Source: Bacteroidota bacterium
Lineage (GTDB): Bacteria; Bacteroidota; Bacteroidia; Cytophagales; Cytophagaceae
Direction of reading: 5' to 3'
DNA: 64,000 nt
Assembly: GCA_023458555.1 (NCBI GenBank)
Contig: JAEWYS010000008.1
Coordinates: 248,001-312,000, forward strand
The position numbers were made by a program, and so were the translations under genes. A model generated the notes under the pieces. That model ran no database searches and was not told the DNA's origin. It was given only the letters and a program-made list of their open reading frames with translations. Below are positions 1 to 7,555 of the stretch, piece by piece (position 1 is the first letter of the stretch; every line of letters starts with the position of its first letter).

Positions 1-295
1 TGCTAATCCACAGCCTTTTCTTTCTTTCCTTCAGGAAAGCTATACATCTGTCAAGTCATTACGGTACTCCGATCATTATGACTATACAATAAAAGATGAA
101 GAAAAAATAATAAAAGAATTCCAAAGTCTGCCGGAAAATGGCAATAAACTGATACTAACCACAGAAAAAGATGCCGTTAAGTTTAAAGATCTACACATAC
201 TGAAAGAAGTTCCTGTAGCTTATATTCCGGTCAAGGCATCTTTTCTTGAAAAAGAAAATGAATTTAGGCAGTTGGTCAGAGACTTTTTAAATTAG
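1..295 (+). CDS. lpxK: Tetraacyldisaccharide 4'-kinase (LpxK), C-terminal part
   Basis: This is the 3' end of a gene cut by the window edge; the reading frame (codons from base 2) gives about 97 residues before TAG. It contains the stretch LILTTEKDAVKF followed by VAYIPVKASF, which resembles the C-terminal part of LpxK, where the TEKDAVK segment is well conserved. LpxK phosphorylates the 4' position of the lipid A disaccharide at the inner membrane, late in lipid A synthesis. The Walker A motif lies outside the window, so the call rests on the C-terminus alone. A Bacteroidota-type promoter for the next gene overlaps the stop codon. Confidence 0.8.
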   Translation, partial: ANPQPFLSFLQESYTSVKSLRYSDHYDYTIKDEEKIIKEFQSLPENGNKLILTTEKDAVKFKDLHILKEVPVAYIPVKASFLEKENEFRQLVRDFLN

Positions 296-303
296 TATGT
301 TTG
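272..303 (+). promoter_or_regulatory. Putative Bacteroidota -33/-7 promoter for the porin gene
   Basis: GTTG (TTG at 272-274) is followed after 21 nt by TATGTTTG at 296-303, an exact match to the -7 consensus TAnnTTTG. The predicted transcription start is near 310, just before the GTG start at 323. It sits across the lpxK stop codon, so the porin gene probably has its own promoter. Confidence 0.5.
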
Positions 304-322
304 CCCAATTATTTTAGCGAAG

Positions 323-2242
323 GTGACACAACTCAGGATATACATATTTTTTATTAGTTGCTTTTCCTGCATAATGCACAAAGGAACAGCTCAGATTCTG
401 GACGATACAACCAGATTATTATACGGTACGCATACAACATATTTCCAAAAAGAGGTTGATATATTGAACAATGTACCGGAGAAAAGAAAGCTCGATACAC
501 TTCTTACTGACCTGCATAATCAAAGCTTCATTTTCGACAAAAACATATTTTATCAGGATCTGGGACAACTCGGCACACCTGTTCAGCACTATGGATACCA
601 GATGCCGGATCGTCCCGGAAGACGCTTCGGGTTCGATGAATTTCTGATATATGAATATTCTCCTTCCACCATCGATTATTTCGATACCAGATCGCCCTTT
701 TCGGAAGTGTCCTATATTCAGGGATCACGAGGACAGCAACTTGCTCAGGCCCGCTTCAGCAGAAACATCAATTATCACTGGAATGTCGGATTTGATTACC
801 GCATTTTCAAGACAGACAAGCTAAACGGCCTGTTCCGGAAAGATAAAAATACCACAGCCAGCGCATTTGATTTTTATACCCGGTATTTCACTCCCGATAA
901 CCGGTACGGCATCCTCGCAAATTTTTCATTTTACGATCAGCAGTTTATGGAAACAGGGGGGATAAGCCCGGATTCTGCGGATACATATTTTGATCTTTTT
1001 GACGATATCCGGGAATATGTCTACATCCAGAGTAATGACCGCGAACGGAAAGCGATGACCAATAACAGAAAAGGTCAGTATCATATATATCAGCAGTTTG
1101 ATTTTTTCGGCGATTCACTTCTCCAGCTATATAATGTATTTGATTATTCAAGCCGAACCAATTGGTTTAAGCTAAGAAATCACGAAAATCTTAATGACTA
1201 CTTTCAGGCATATGGTTTACCGGCTGAGCCGCTTCATTACCCATACAGCACCTTCAATATGTCCGCTCAAAAGCTGCTGGAAAATGAGGGTGGATTAAAA
1301 GGAGTATCCCAGGGACTAAATTACCGGTTATTTTACCGGTATAAGGAAATCGATTACCGACAGCATTATGATTCTCTTTCCTTAGGCTATACCGAACAAT
1401 TTGCCGGCGGAACTTTCTCCTATGCTTTTCGCGATCCGGCCTTATTACTAAGTGCCTCAGGAGAGAAAATGCTATCTGGCAATGATTATGGAATTAAAGC
1501 AGCTATAAGCCATCCGCTCTTCAAAGCCGGCTATAATCGCCTGGTTTATTCACCTTCATTATTTCAGACACTCTTTGTTGGTAACTTCATCCAGTGGCTT
1601 CCGGCGGATAACCTGAAAGAAACAGGCACCAGCCATTATTACCTGTCGGCAAACTATACAAAAGAGCGCTTTTTCGTGAGAGCAGGCTTAAATTACTATA
1701 ACATCCGGAACTATATCTATCTCGATGCCGACAAGTACAGAAAGCAGGCCGCGGACGATCAGGTAGTAAGTCCTGTCGATGTGTATATTAATGCCGGGAT
1801 AAACGTCAGTCGCTTTCATCTGGAAAACTATCTGGAATATCGAAAAGTGGGTGGAAAGAACGGAGGAGAAAACCTGATCCGGGTACCGGAATACACTAAT
1901 AAAGCAAGGCTGTACTATCAGAATAACCTCTTTAAGCATGTCGCTTTTCTGCAGATCGGAGTCGACCTGAATTATCGTTCCGGATATTATGCAGACTATT
2001 ATTTGCCGAATTATCAGCATTATTTCCTGAATAACAATTTCTTTATTCAGGATTATATGTACGCTGATCTGTTCCTCAATATTCAGATCAAGAGTGTTCT
2101 TGGATTTGTAAAAGTGGCCAATGTAACACAAAACCTGAGAGACAACTCCAGTATTTTCGGTCCTGGTTACTTTGTTACTCCGTGGTATTCCGGACTTTCG
2201 AGGACATTTATATTTGGACTGGCCTGGAGATTCTACAATTAA
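323..2242 (+). CDS. Putative outer-membrane beta-barrel porin (Porin_10-like)
   Basis: The 639-residue product starts at GTG and has a short hydrophobic N-terminus ending near KGTAQ, consistent with a signal peptide. The rest is rich in aromatic residues with many alternating polar/hydrophobic stretches (for example NYHWNVGFDYRI and RYGILANFSFY), and it ends near an aromatic residue (AWRFYN). This is the pattern of a Bacteroidota outer-membrane barrel, and the sequence resembles the putative porin family (Porin_10). Its substrate is not evident. It is only 15 nt upstream of miaE, so the two may be co-transcribed, although no functional link is obvious. Confidence 0.7.
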   Translation: MTQLRIYIFFISCFSCIMHKGTAQILDDTTRLLYGTHTTYFQKEVDILNNVPEKRKLDTLLTDLHNQSFIFDKNIFYQDLGQLGTPVQHYGYQMPDRPGRRFGFDEFLIYEYSPSTIDYFDTRSPFSEVSYIQGSRGQQLAQARFSRNINYHWNVGFDYRIFKTDKLNGLFRKDKNTTASAFDFYTRYFTPDNRYGILANFSFYDQQFMETGGISPDSADTYFDLFDDIREYVYIQSNDRERKAMTNNRKGQYHIYQQFDFFGDSLLQLYNVFDYSSRTNWFKLRNHENLNDYFQAYGLPAEPLHYPYSTFNMSAQKLLENEGGLKGVSQGLNYRLFYRYKEIDYRQHYDSLSLGYTEQFAGGTFSYAFRDPALLLSASGEKMLSGNDYGIKAAISHPLFKAGYNRLVYSPSLFQTLFVGNFIQWLPADNLKETGTSHYYLSANYTKERFFVRAGLNYYNIRNYIYLDADKYRKQAADDQVVSPVDVYINAGINVSRFHLENYLEYRKVGGKNGGENLIRVPEYTNKARLYYQNNLFKHVAFLQIGVDLNYRSGYYADYYLPNYQHYFLNNNFFIQDYMYADLFLNIQIKSVLGFVKVANVTQNLRDNSSIFGPGYFVTPWYSGLSRTFIFGLAWRFYN

Positions 2243-2257
2243 TTCAATAAACCGAAA

Positions 2258-2839
2258 ATGCTTGGATTAAAATTACCGACCGACCCAAGATGGGTTGATA
2301 TCGCTGAAAAATCAATTGAAGATATACTGGTAGATCATGCCTATTGCGAGCAGAAAGCCGCAAGCTCCTGTATTTCTCTGATCGTACAGTTTCCGGAAAG
2401 AGAAAAGCTTGTTGAGGTACTGACTCCGATAGTAACAGAAGAATGGGGGCATTTCAGAATGGTTTTAAGTGAGCTGCGAAAGCGCAATTATAAGCTTGGC
2501 CACAAACGAACCGATGAATATGTTGTTAAACTGGCACAACTGGAAAGAAAAGGTGGAAAAATAGAACGCCAGCTGATGGATAAGCTTCTGATTAATGCAC
2601 TGATTGAAGCCAGGAGCTGTGAACGCTTTCGCCTGTTGTCACTGAACATCAACGACGAAAATCTGAAGAAATTCTACCATGAGCTGATGATCTCGGAAGC
2701 CGGCCATTATGTTACATTTGTAGACTTAGCCAAAGAATACATGCCGGTCCATGAAGTACAGACACGGCTGGAAGAAATGCTGGTCGCTGAAGCTGAGATA
2801 ATCCGGAATCTGGAAATCAGAGGCGACCGTATGCATTGA
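2258..2839 (+). CDS. miaE: tRNA-(ms2io6A37) monooxygenase MiaE
   Basis: The 193-residue all-helical protein matches MiaE, a nonheme diiron enzyme that hydroxylates the isopentenyl group of ms2i6A at tRNA position 37. Likely iron ligands are visible in ferritin-like order: E31, E62 with H65 (EEWGHF), E117/E122, and E147 with H150 (SEAGH). MiaE needs the product of MiaB, which is also encoded in this window about 18 kb away. The gene follows the porin gene by 15 nt. Its TGA stop abuts the stop of the convergent gene inside the palindrome TGATCA. Confidence 0.9.
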   Translation: MLGLKLPTDPRWVDIAEKSIEDILVDHAYCEQKAASSCISLIVQFPEREKLVEVLTPIVTEEWGHFRMVLSELRKRNYKLGHKRTDEYVVKLAQLERKGGKIERQLMDKLLINALIEARSCERFRLLSLNINDENLKKFYHELMISEAGHYVTFVDLAKEYMPVHEVQTRLEEMLVAEAEIIRNLEIRGDRMH

Positions 2840-4102
2840 TCAGGTCTTTTGCTTTTTCTTTTTGGCAGCCGGAAAAAGAATATTATTAAGAATCAGTCTG
2901 TATCCCGGAGAGTTGGGATGCAGATTGAGATCTGTCGGCTCTTCACCCACAAAATGCTGGTAGTCTTCCGGGTCATGCCCACCATAAAAGGTCCACGTCC
3001 CTTTACCAAAAGTTCCGTGAATATATCGTACTTCATTCGCTGATTTATTTTCCCCCATGACCAATACCTCCGGCTTTACCACACTTTTCTTAAAGGCCGT
3101 CGTCTGTCCCATAAATCCTTTGATCACATGCTCATGATTCTGAGTCAGCATGGTTGGAACAGGATCCCATTTGGCTGAAAAGCTAAACAGAGTAAAGTAA
3201 TCATTATTTTCAGAAATCCCCGGACGATCATGATTATCAATCGTCGAGTATTCATACTCAAAAGGATTCATGCTGATCTTAAAATTCTCAAAAGCAAAGG
3301 TATTCCGGAAATTAACCTTATTCTGAGCATTCGGGTCCATAGGATCCCCGTCATACATATGATCACATATATCAACCCCTTCGGCAGCCAAAGCAATATC
3401 ATAGGTATCAGTTGCGGAACACATGGCAAAAAGGAAACCGCCGCCGGCACAGAACTCACGGATCTTCTTTACCACAGCCAGCTTAAGCTGCGATACTTTG
3501 GCAAAGCCATAACGTCTGGCAACATCCTCATACTCCTGCTGCTGCTTTATATACCAGGGCTGATTTTTGTATGAGTAGTAAAACTTTCCGTATTGTCCTG
3601 TAAAGTCTTCATGGTGTAAATGCAGCCAGTCATAATCCGGCAGAATTCCATTCATCACCTCATCATCAAATACAATATCATAAGGTATCTCGGCATAGGA
3701 AAGCACAAGCGTCACCGCATCATCCCAGGGCAATTTGGTTTTAGGCGAATAGACCGCTACCTTAGGTGCTTTCTCCAGCTTTACAAGATCCATATTTTCT
3801 TCGGGATTCGCTATCTGGGTCTCTATTCCTACAGCCTGAGCATCCGAAATAACTTCGTATGATACTCCTCTTATCATACACTCATCTTCTACAAGCTTAT
3901 GATAATCGCACATAAAACTTCCGCCACGATAGTTAAGCAGCCAGTTGAATGTAACATCCTTGGTCAGTCCCCAATAAGCAATTCCATACGCTTTTAAATG
4001 ATTCTTCTGGGCATGATCCATGGGAAGAAGAATCTTTGAAGCTATTGAAGCTCCGGGTACGAGCATAGTCCAAAGCAAAAGGACAAAAGAAAGGTATTTC
4101 AT
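2840..4102 (-). CDS. Conserved secreted Bacteroidota protein (often labelled asparagine synthetase B)
   Basis: The 420-residue product begins with a clear signal peptide (MKYLSFVLLLWTMLVPGASI). Proteins of this type are often called asparagine synthetase B in Bacteroidota annotations, but I see no N-terminal catalytic Cys of a class II glutaminase and no ATP-binding SGGxDS loop, and an exported enzyme of that kind would be unexpected. Visible features include a GGGFLFAMC segment near residue 220, which resembles the nucleophile-elbow turn of class I amidotransferase-like or ThuA-like folds, and an acidic, His-rich stretch (LHLHHEDF) near residue 160. The function is unknown. The gene is convergent with miaE with zero intergenic bases. 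Confidence 0.6.
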   Translation of the reverse strand: MKYLSFVLLLWTMLVPGASIASKILLPMDHAQKNHLKAYGIAYWGLTKDVTFNWLLNYRGGSFMCDYHKLVEDECMIRGVSYEVISDAQAVGIETQIANPEENMDLVKLEKAPKVAVYSPKTKLPWDDAVTLVLSYAEIPYDIVFDDEVMNGILPDYDWLHLHHEDFTGQYGKFYYSYKNQPWYIKQQQEYEDVARRYGFAKVSQLKLAVVKKIREFCAGGGFLFAMCSATDTYDIALAAEGVDICDHMYDGDPMDPNAQNKVNFRNTFAFENFKISMNPFEYEYSTIDNHDRPGISENNDYFTLFSFSAKWDPVPTMLTQNHEHVIKGFMGQTTAFKKSVVKPEVLVMGENKSANEVRYIHGTFGKGTWTFYGGHDPEDYQHFVGEEPTDLNLHPNSPGYRLILNNILFPAAKKKKQKT

Positions 4103-4296
4103 AGGAAAGAAAGATGTTATAGTAAGTATATACTTTTACAAACTAAAGCTAAAAATCTGACAATATTTATACCAGTATGGCATCATCCGACAATTATCAT
4201 AACACATACCATACTACAACAAACAAAGATATTATCAGTTTTTCTATGAGATAAAGACAATTTTATAGCGCAAAGTTGAAAATTTAATTTTTTACA

Positions 4297-4328
4297 TTTG
4301 TATAATATCTAAATATTAAGCAACTTTG
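4297..4328 (+). promoter_or_regulatory. Possible -33/-7 promoter for the first tandem paralogue
   Basis: TTTG at 4297-4300, a 20-nt spacer and CAACTTTG at 4321-4328 give one mismatch to TAnnTTTG. An exact -7 box (TACATTTG) also overlaps the -33 position at 4293-4300, but it lacks a well-spaced -33. Confidence 0.3.
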
Positions 4329-4385
4329 TTAGGTCAATTTTTTCGCTAAGGCATTTATAGCATTTTGCAAACTATGATTAGTAAC

Positions 4386-5165
4386 ATGAAACTAAGGGTT
4401 TTTTTTACAATTGTTTTAACATCAGTTACCGGTTCACTTTTTGCCGGAATCTTTACTTTACAAGGTATTTACCAAGGTAAGAATCTTTATGTTCAAAATC
4501 CTTTCACAGGCAATATGAAAGACTTCTGTACAAATGAAGTTATTGTCAATGATAAAGTGGTGCTGAGCAATGTTCAATCCAGTGCTTTTGAGATTGATCT
4601 TTCCTTTCTTGCCATGAATGATCCTGTAACTGTTACTATAAAGCATAAAGACGATTGTAAGCCCAAAATACTTAACCCTCAGGTTATTAATGCCAGCAGC
4701 AATTTTAATTTTCAGGCTGTAACTTCTGATATTGAAACAATAACCTGGGTAACAAAAGGGGAGAAGCCAAGGGGGCGTTTCTTCGTAGAGCAATTCAAGA
4801 ACAATGCCTGGACAACTGTTAAAGAAATTTCCGGTAAGGAAAATCCGATCATCAACAATTACCTGGAGAAAAGCAGCCATCATTCCGGCCTGAATAAATA
4901 CAGAGTGAAGTATTTGCAAAACGATGGCCAGGTATTCTACTCTCAGGTTGTGGAGTTTGCCTCTGACCTTAAACCGATCGAAATGTATCCGAAGCGTGTT
5001 ACTGATAAAATCTATTTGTCAAGAGAAGCTGACTATGAAATTCTTGACCAGTATGGTAACGTAATAAGCAAAGGAACAAAGAAAGAAATTGATTTGATGA
5101 AAGCTTCTACGGGAGTCTACTATCTGAACGTAGACAACCAGACTATTAAGTTTTTCAAAAAATAA
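4386..5165 (+). CDS. Secreted protein with Fn3-like and degenerate T9SS-type tail, paralogue 1
   Basis: I place the start at the ATG giving MKLRVFFTIVL, because it aligns with the start of the downstream paralogue and opens a standard signal peptide; an in-frame ATG lies 12 nt upstream and a TTG 21 nt upstream. The product has about 260 residues. The N-terminal block (YQGKN.YVQNPF, KHKDDC.PKILNP) is shared with the next gene. The middle (about 120-190: GRFFVEQF, NKYRVKYL, FYSQVVEF) resembles the Fn3-like module that precedes sorting domains in T9SS cargo. The last ~65 residues (YPKRVTDKIYL to GVYYLNVDNQTIKF) resemble a type A sorting domain with the usual YPNP turned to YPKR. The function is unknown. 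Confidence 0.7.
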   Translation: MKLRVFFTIVLTSVTGSLFAGIFTLQGIYQGKNLYVQNPFTGNMKDFCTNEVIVNDKVVLSNVQSSAFEIDLSFLAMNDPVTVTIKHKDDCKPKILNPQVINASSNFNFQAVTSDIETITWVTKGEKPRGRFFVEQFKNNAWTTVKEISGKENPIINNYLEKSSHHSGLNKYRVKYLQNDGQVFYSQVVEFASDLKPIEMYPKRVTDKIYLSREADYEILDQYGNVISKGTKKEIDLMKASTGVYYLNVDNQTIKFFKK

Positions 5166-5187
5166 GCATATAATAAGGAATTGTAAG

Positions 5188-5222
5188 AAAGGCAAAAGAA
5201 AAATCTTCTTTTGCCTTTTTTT
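5188..5222 (+). terminator. Rho-independent terminator
   Basis: A perfect 13-bp stem (AAAGGCAAAAGAA at 5188-5200 with its complement at 5206-5218) and a 5-nt loop run into a T tract. It closes the first tandem paralogue, so the second one is probably transcribed separately. Confidence 0.8.
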
Positions 5223-5341
5223 GTTACCCGGATTATTCATTGACTATTCCTGTATTTTTTGTAACTTCATGTCGACTTTTCAAAAAGTAAAAAAGGCATA
5301 TATAGCACCAATACATCTATTTAATTAAGATTTAATAGTTT

Positions 5342-6106
5342 ATGAGATTCAGTCTTATATTTTTTCTTGCTTTTCTTGTTGTGCCTAGCGCAAAGGCCGA
5401 TATAGAAATTTACGGTGTTTATCAGGGAAAAAATGTATATGTGCAGAATCCTTTCACCAGCAATATGAAAGATTACTGTACCAAGGAGGTTTTTGTAAAC
5501 GATGTAAAGCTTATGACAGAAATCCAGGCAAGCGCGTATGAAATAGACCTGTCATTTCTGCCTTTTAATGATCCTGTTACAATCAGGATAACACATAAAG
5601 ATGACTGCAACCCAAAAATACTTAATCCTCAGGTTGTCAAGATACAGACAACTTTTACATTCAATGCAGTCAATCTGGAAAAACGTCAATTTTCCTGGGC
5701 AACAAAAAATGAGCATGAAAAGGGTCGTTACTTTATCGAACGTTATGAGTACAGCCATTGGAAAATACTAAACGAAATATATTCGAACGGCTCCGGAAGG
5801 TATATGCAGCCCATCACCCATAACAGCGGTTCAAACAAATACAGAATAAAATACCTTGACGAAAGAGGAAATGCTATTTATTCGGATATCATGGATTATG
5901 AATCCGATAATAAGCCAATAAGCTTCTATCCCAAAAGAGTTACCGACATTCTCTACTTGTCAGATAGCGTATACTATCAGGTTCTTGACAAATATGGTAA
6001 CGAAATCAGCAAAGGTGTCAAAAAAGAAGTGAATCTTGAGCGCCTTCCTTCTGATGTTTACTATCTGAATGTAGATAACAGAACATATAAATTTTTTAAA
6101 AAATAG
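5342..6106 (+). CDS. Secreted protein with Fn3-like and degenerate T9SS-type tail, paralogue 2
   Basis: This 254-residue protein is a tandem duplicate of the preceding gene, with roughly half of the residues identical along the whole length. It has a signal peptide (MRFSLIFFLAFLVVPSAKA), the same N-terminal block including NMKDYCT and HKDDCNPKILNP, and the same Fn3-like middle (GRYFIERY, NKYRIKYL). Its tail runs from YPKRVTDILYL to VYYLNVDNRTYKF and ends in KK. Two Cys are conserved between the copies and could form a disulfide. A terminator separates the copies and another follows this one, so each appears to be a single transcription unit. The function is unknown; export, possibly through T9SS, is an inference. 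Confidence 0.7.
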   Translation: MRFSLIFFLAFLVVPSAKADIEIYGVYQGKNVYVQNPFTSNMKDYCTKEVFVNDVKLMTEIQASAYEIDLSFLPFNDPVTIRITHKDDCNPKILNPQVVKIQTTFTFNAVNLEKRQFSWATKNEHEKGRYFIERYEYSHWKILNEIYSNGSGRYMQPITHNSGSNKYRIKYLDERGNAIYSDIMDYESDNKPISFYPKRVTDILYLSDSVYYQVLDKYGNEISKGVKKEVNLERLPSDVYYLNVDNRTYKFFKK

Positions 6107-6145
6107 TAAGGCTGAAGAGATTGTTTTGTTGAGTAATAATAAAAG

Positions 6146-6187
6146 GAAAGAGCCGGAAGACACATGTTGATTATTTCCGGCTCTTTC
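6146..6187. terminator. Bidirectional terminator
   Basis: A perfect 13-bp inverted repeat (GAAAGAGCCGGAA at 6146-6158 and its complement at 6175-6187) with a 16-nt loop lies between the convergent paralogue 2 and mtaB genes. A/T-rich sequence flanks it on both sides. Confidence 0.7.
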
Positions 6188-6222
6188 TCTATTTGTAAGG
6201 GGGCTCGTCTCAGCTGTTTTTA

Positions 6223-7542
6223 TCAGTGCTTTACATACATTTCTTCAAAAGAAGCAGTAATATTTCCTTCTTCATCAAATGCACTGAGAGTAACTTCAGT
6301 AATTTCATTTGTTAACAAGGGATCAAAATCAGCTGTAACTTTGATATAATTTTCTGTAAAACCAGACATCTTACCTGCTTTATCTTTTTCTTCTTCAAAA
6401 AGGACATTAGCTTTCTTGCCTATAAACTGCGCATAAAAGGCCCTCCGTTTCTTTTCTGACAGTATCCGAAGCATATTGGTGCGCTCATGCCTTGTTCTCA
6501 GCAAAACCGGATCATTCATTTCTGCCGCAAGGGTATTACTTCGTTCAGAATATGTAAATACATGGAGGTATGAAATATCAAGACTATTCAGAAAATTGTA
6601 TGTCTCTTTAAAGTCCCCGTCCGTTTCACTGGGGAAGCCGGTAATCACATCTACCCCAATACAGCAATCAGGCATTAATGACTTTATTTTTTGTACACGC
6701 TCCTGGTAAAGCTCTCTCAAATATCTTCTCCTCATGAGACGAAGTATTTTATTGGAGCCGCTTTGCAGAGGAATGTGAAAATGAGGCACAAACTTATCCG
6801 ACTGGCTTACAAATTCAATTATCTCGTCGGATAAAAGATTAGGTTCAATGGACGATATTCTGAAACGTTCTACCTCAATATGCTTATCAAGCTCCTTTAT
6901 AAGATCCAGAAATTTAAACTTGCGTTTTCCCTCCAGAATACCGTAATCTCCGATATTTACTCCCGTCAATACAATCTCCCGAACTCCGGATCGGGCAATT
7001 TCACCGGCTGTTTTCACTATATTTTCAAGAGTATCGCTCCGGCTTGTCCCTCTTGCCAGGGGGATCGTACAAAACGTACAGGAATAATCACAACCATCCT
7101 GCACTTTAAGAAAAGTTCTTGTCCGGTCATTGATTGAATAGGAGCAATAATAATCAGTAGCCGATTCGATTGGCTGGTTATATATTAAAGGAGACTTCTT
7201 CTTTTCAAATGTCCCCAGAAGCTCTACCAGCCTGAACTTTTCAGACGCGCCCAAAACAGCATCAACTCCGGGTATATTCACAATTTCCTCAGGTTTTAGC
7301 TGTGCATAACAACCAATAATGGCAATAAAAGCATCCGGAGAAATTTTAAGCGCTTCTTTTACAATCTTCCGGCATTTTTTATCCGCATGGTCTGTTACCG
7401 AACAGGTATTAACTATGAAAATATCAGGCTTATCCTGAAAATCGACAGTTTTATAACCCTGATTTTCAAACAGTCTGGAAATAGTAGAGCTCTCTGAAAA
7501 GTTAAGCTTACATCCCAGCGTATAAAATGCCACCTTTTTCAT
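6223..7542 (-). CDS. mtaB: tRNA N6-threonylcarbamoyladenosine methylthiotransferase MtaB
   Basis: The 439-residue protein is a radical-SAM methylthiotransferase. The N-terminal cluster-binding cysteines are C11 (YTLGCKLN), C47 and C78. The radical-SAM motif CxxxCxxC is C151-C155-C158 (GCDYSCTFC), and a TRAM-like segment occupies the C-terminus. YTLGCKLNFSES is characteristic of the MtaB branch rather than MiaB (YGCQMN) or RimO. It converts t6A37 to ms2t6A37 in tRNAs reading ANN codons. The LtaS-like gene begins transcription upstream on the same strand and ends 13 nt before mtaB, so the pair may form one operon. Confidence 0.9.
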   Translation of the reverse strand: MKKVAFYTLGCKLNFSESSTISRLFENQGYKTVDFQDKPDIFIVNTCSVTDHADKKCRKIVKEALKISPDAFIAIIGCYAQLKPEEIVNIPGVDAVLGASEKFRLVELLGTFEKKKSPLIYNQPIESATDYYCSYSINDRTRTFLKVQDGCDYSCTFCTIPLARGTSRSDTLENIVKTAGEIARSGVREIVLTGVNIGDYGILEGKRKFKFLDLIKELDKHIEVERFRISSIEPNLLSDEIIEFVSQSDKFVPHFHIPLQSGSNKILRLMRRRYLRELYQERVQKIKSLMPDCCIGVDVITGFPSETDGDFKETYNFLNSLDISYLHVFTYSERSNTLAAEMNDPVLLRTRHERTNMLRILSEKKRRAFYAQFIGKKANVLFEEEKDKAGKMSGFTENYIKVTADFDPLLTNEITEVTLSAFDEEGNITASFEEMYVKH

Positions 7543-7555
7543 AAGGTAAAATTAA

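Noticed and set aside
4458..4919. 153-codon open frame antisense to the first tandem paralogue
   Set aside because: The sense frame is supported by a paralogue, signal peptide and terminator; the antisense frame has none of these.
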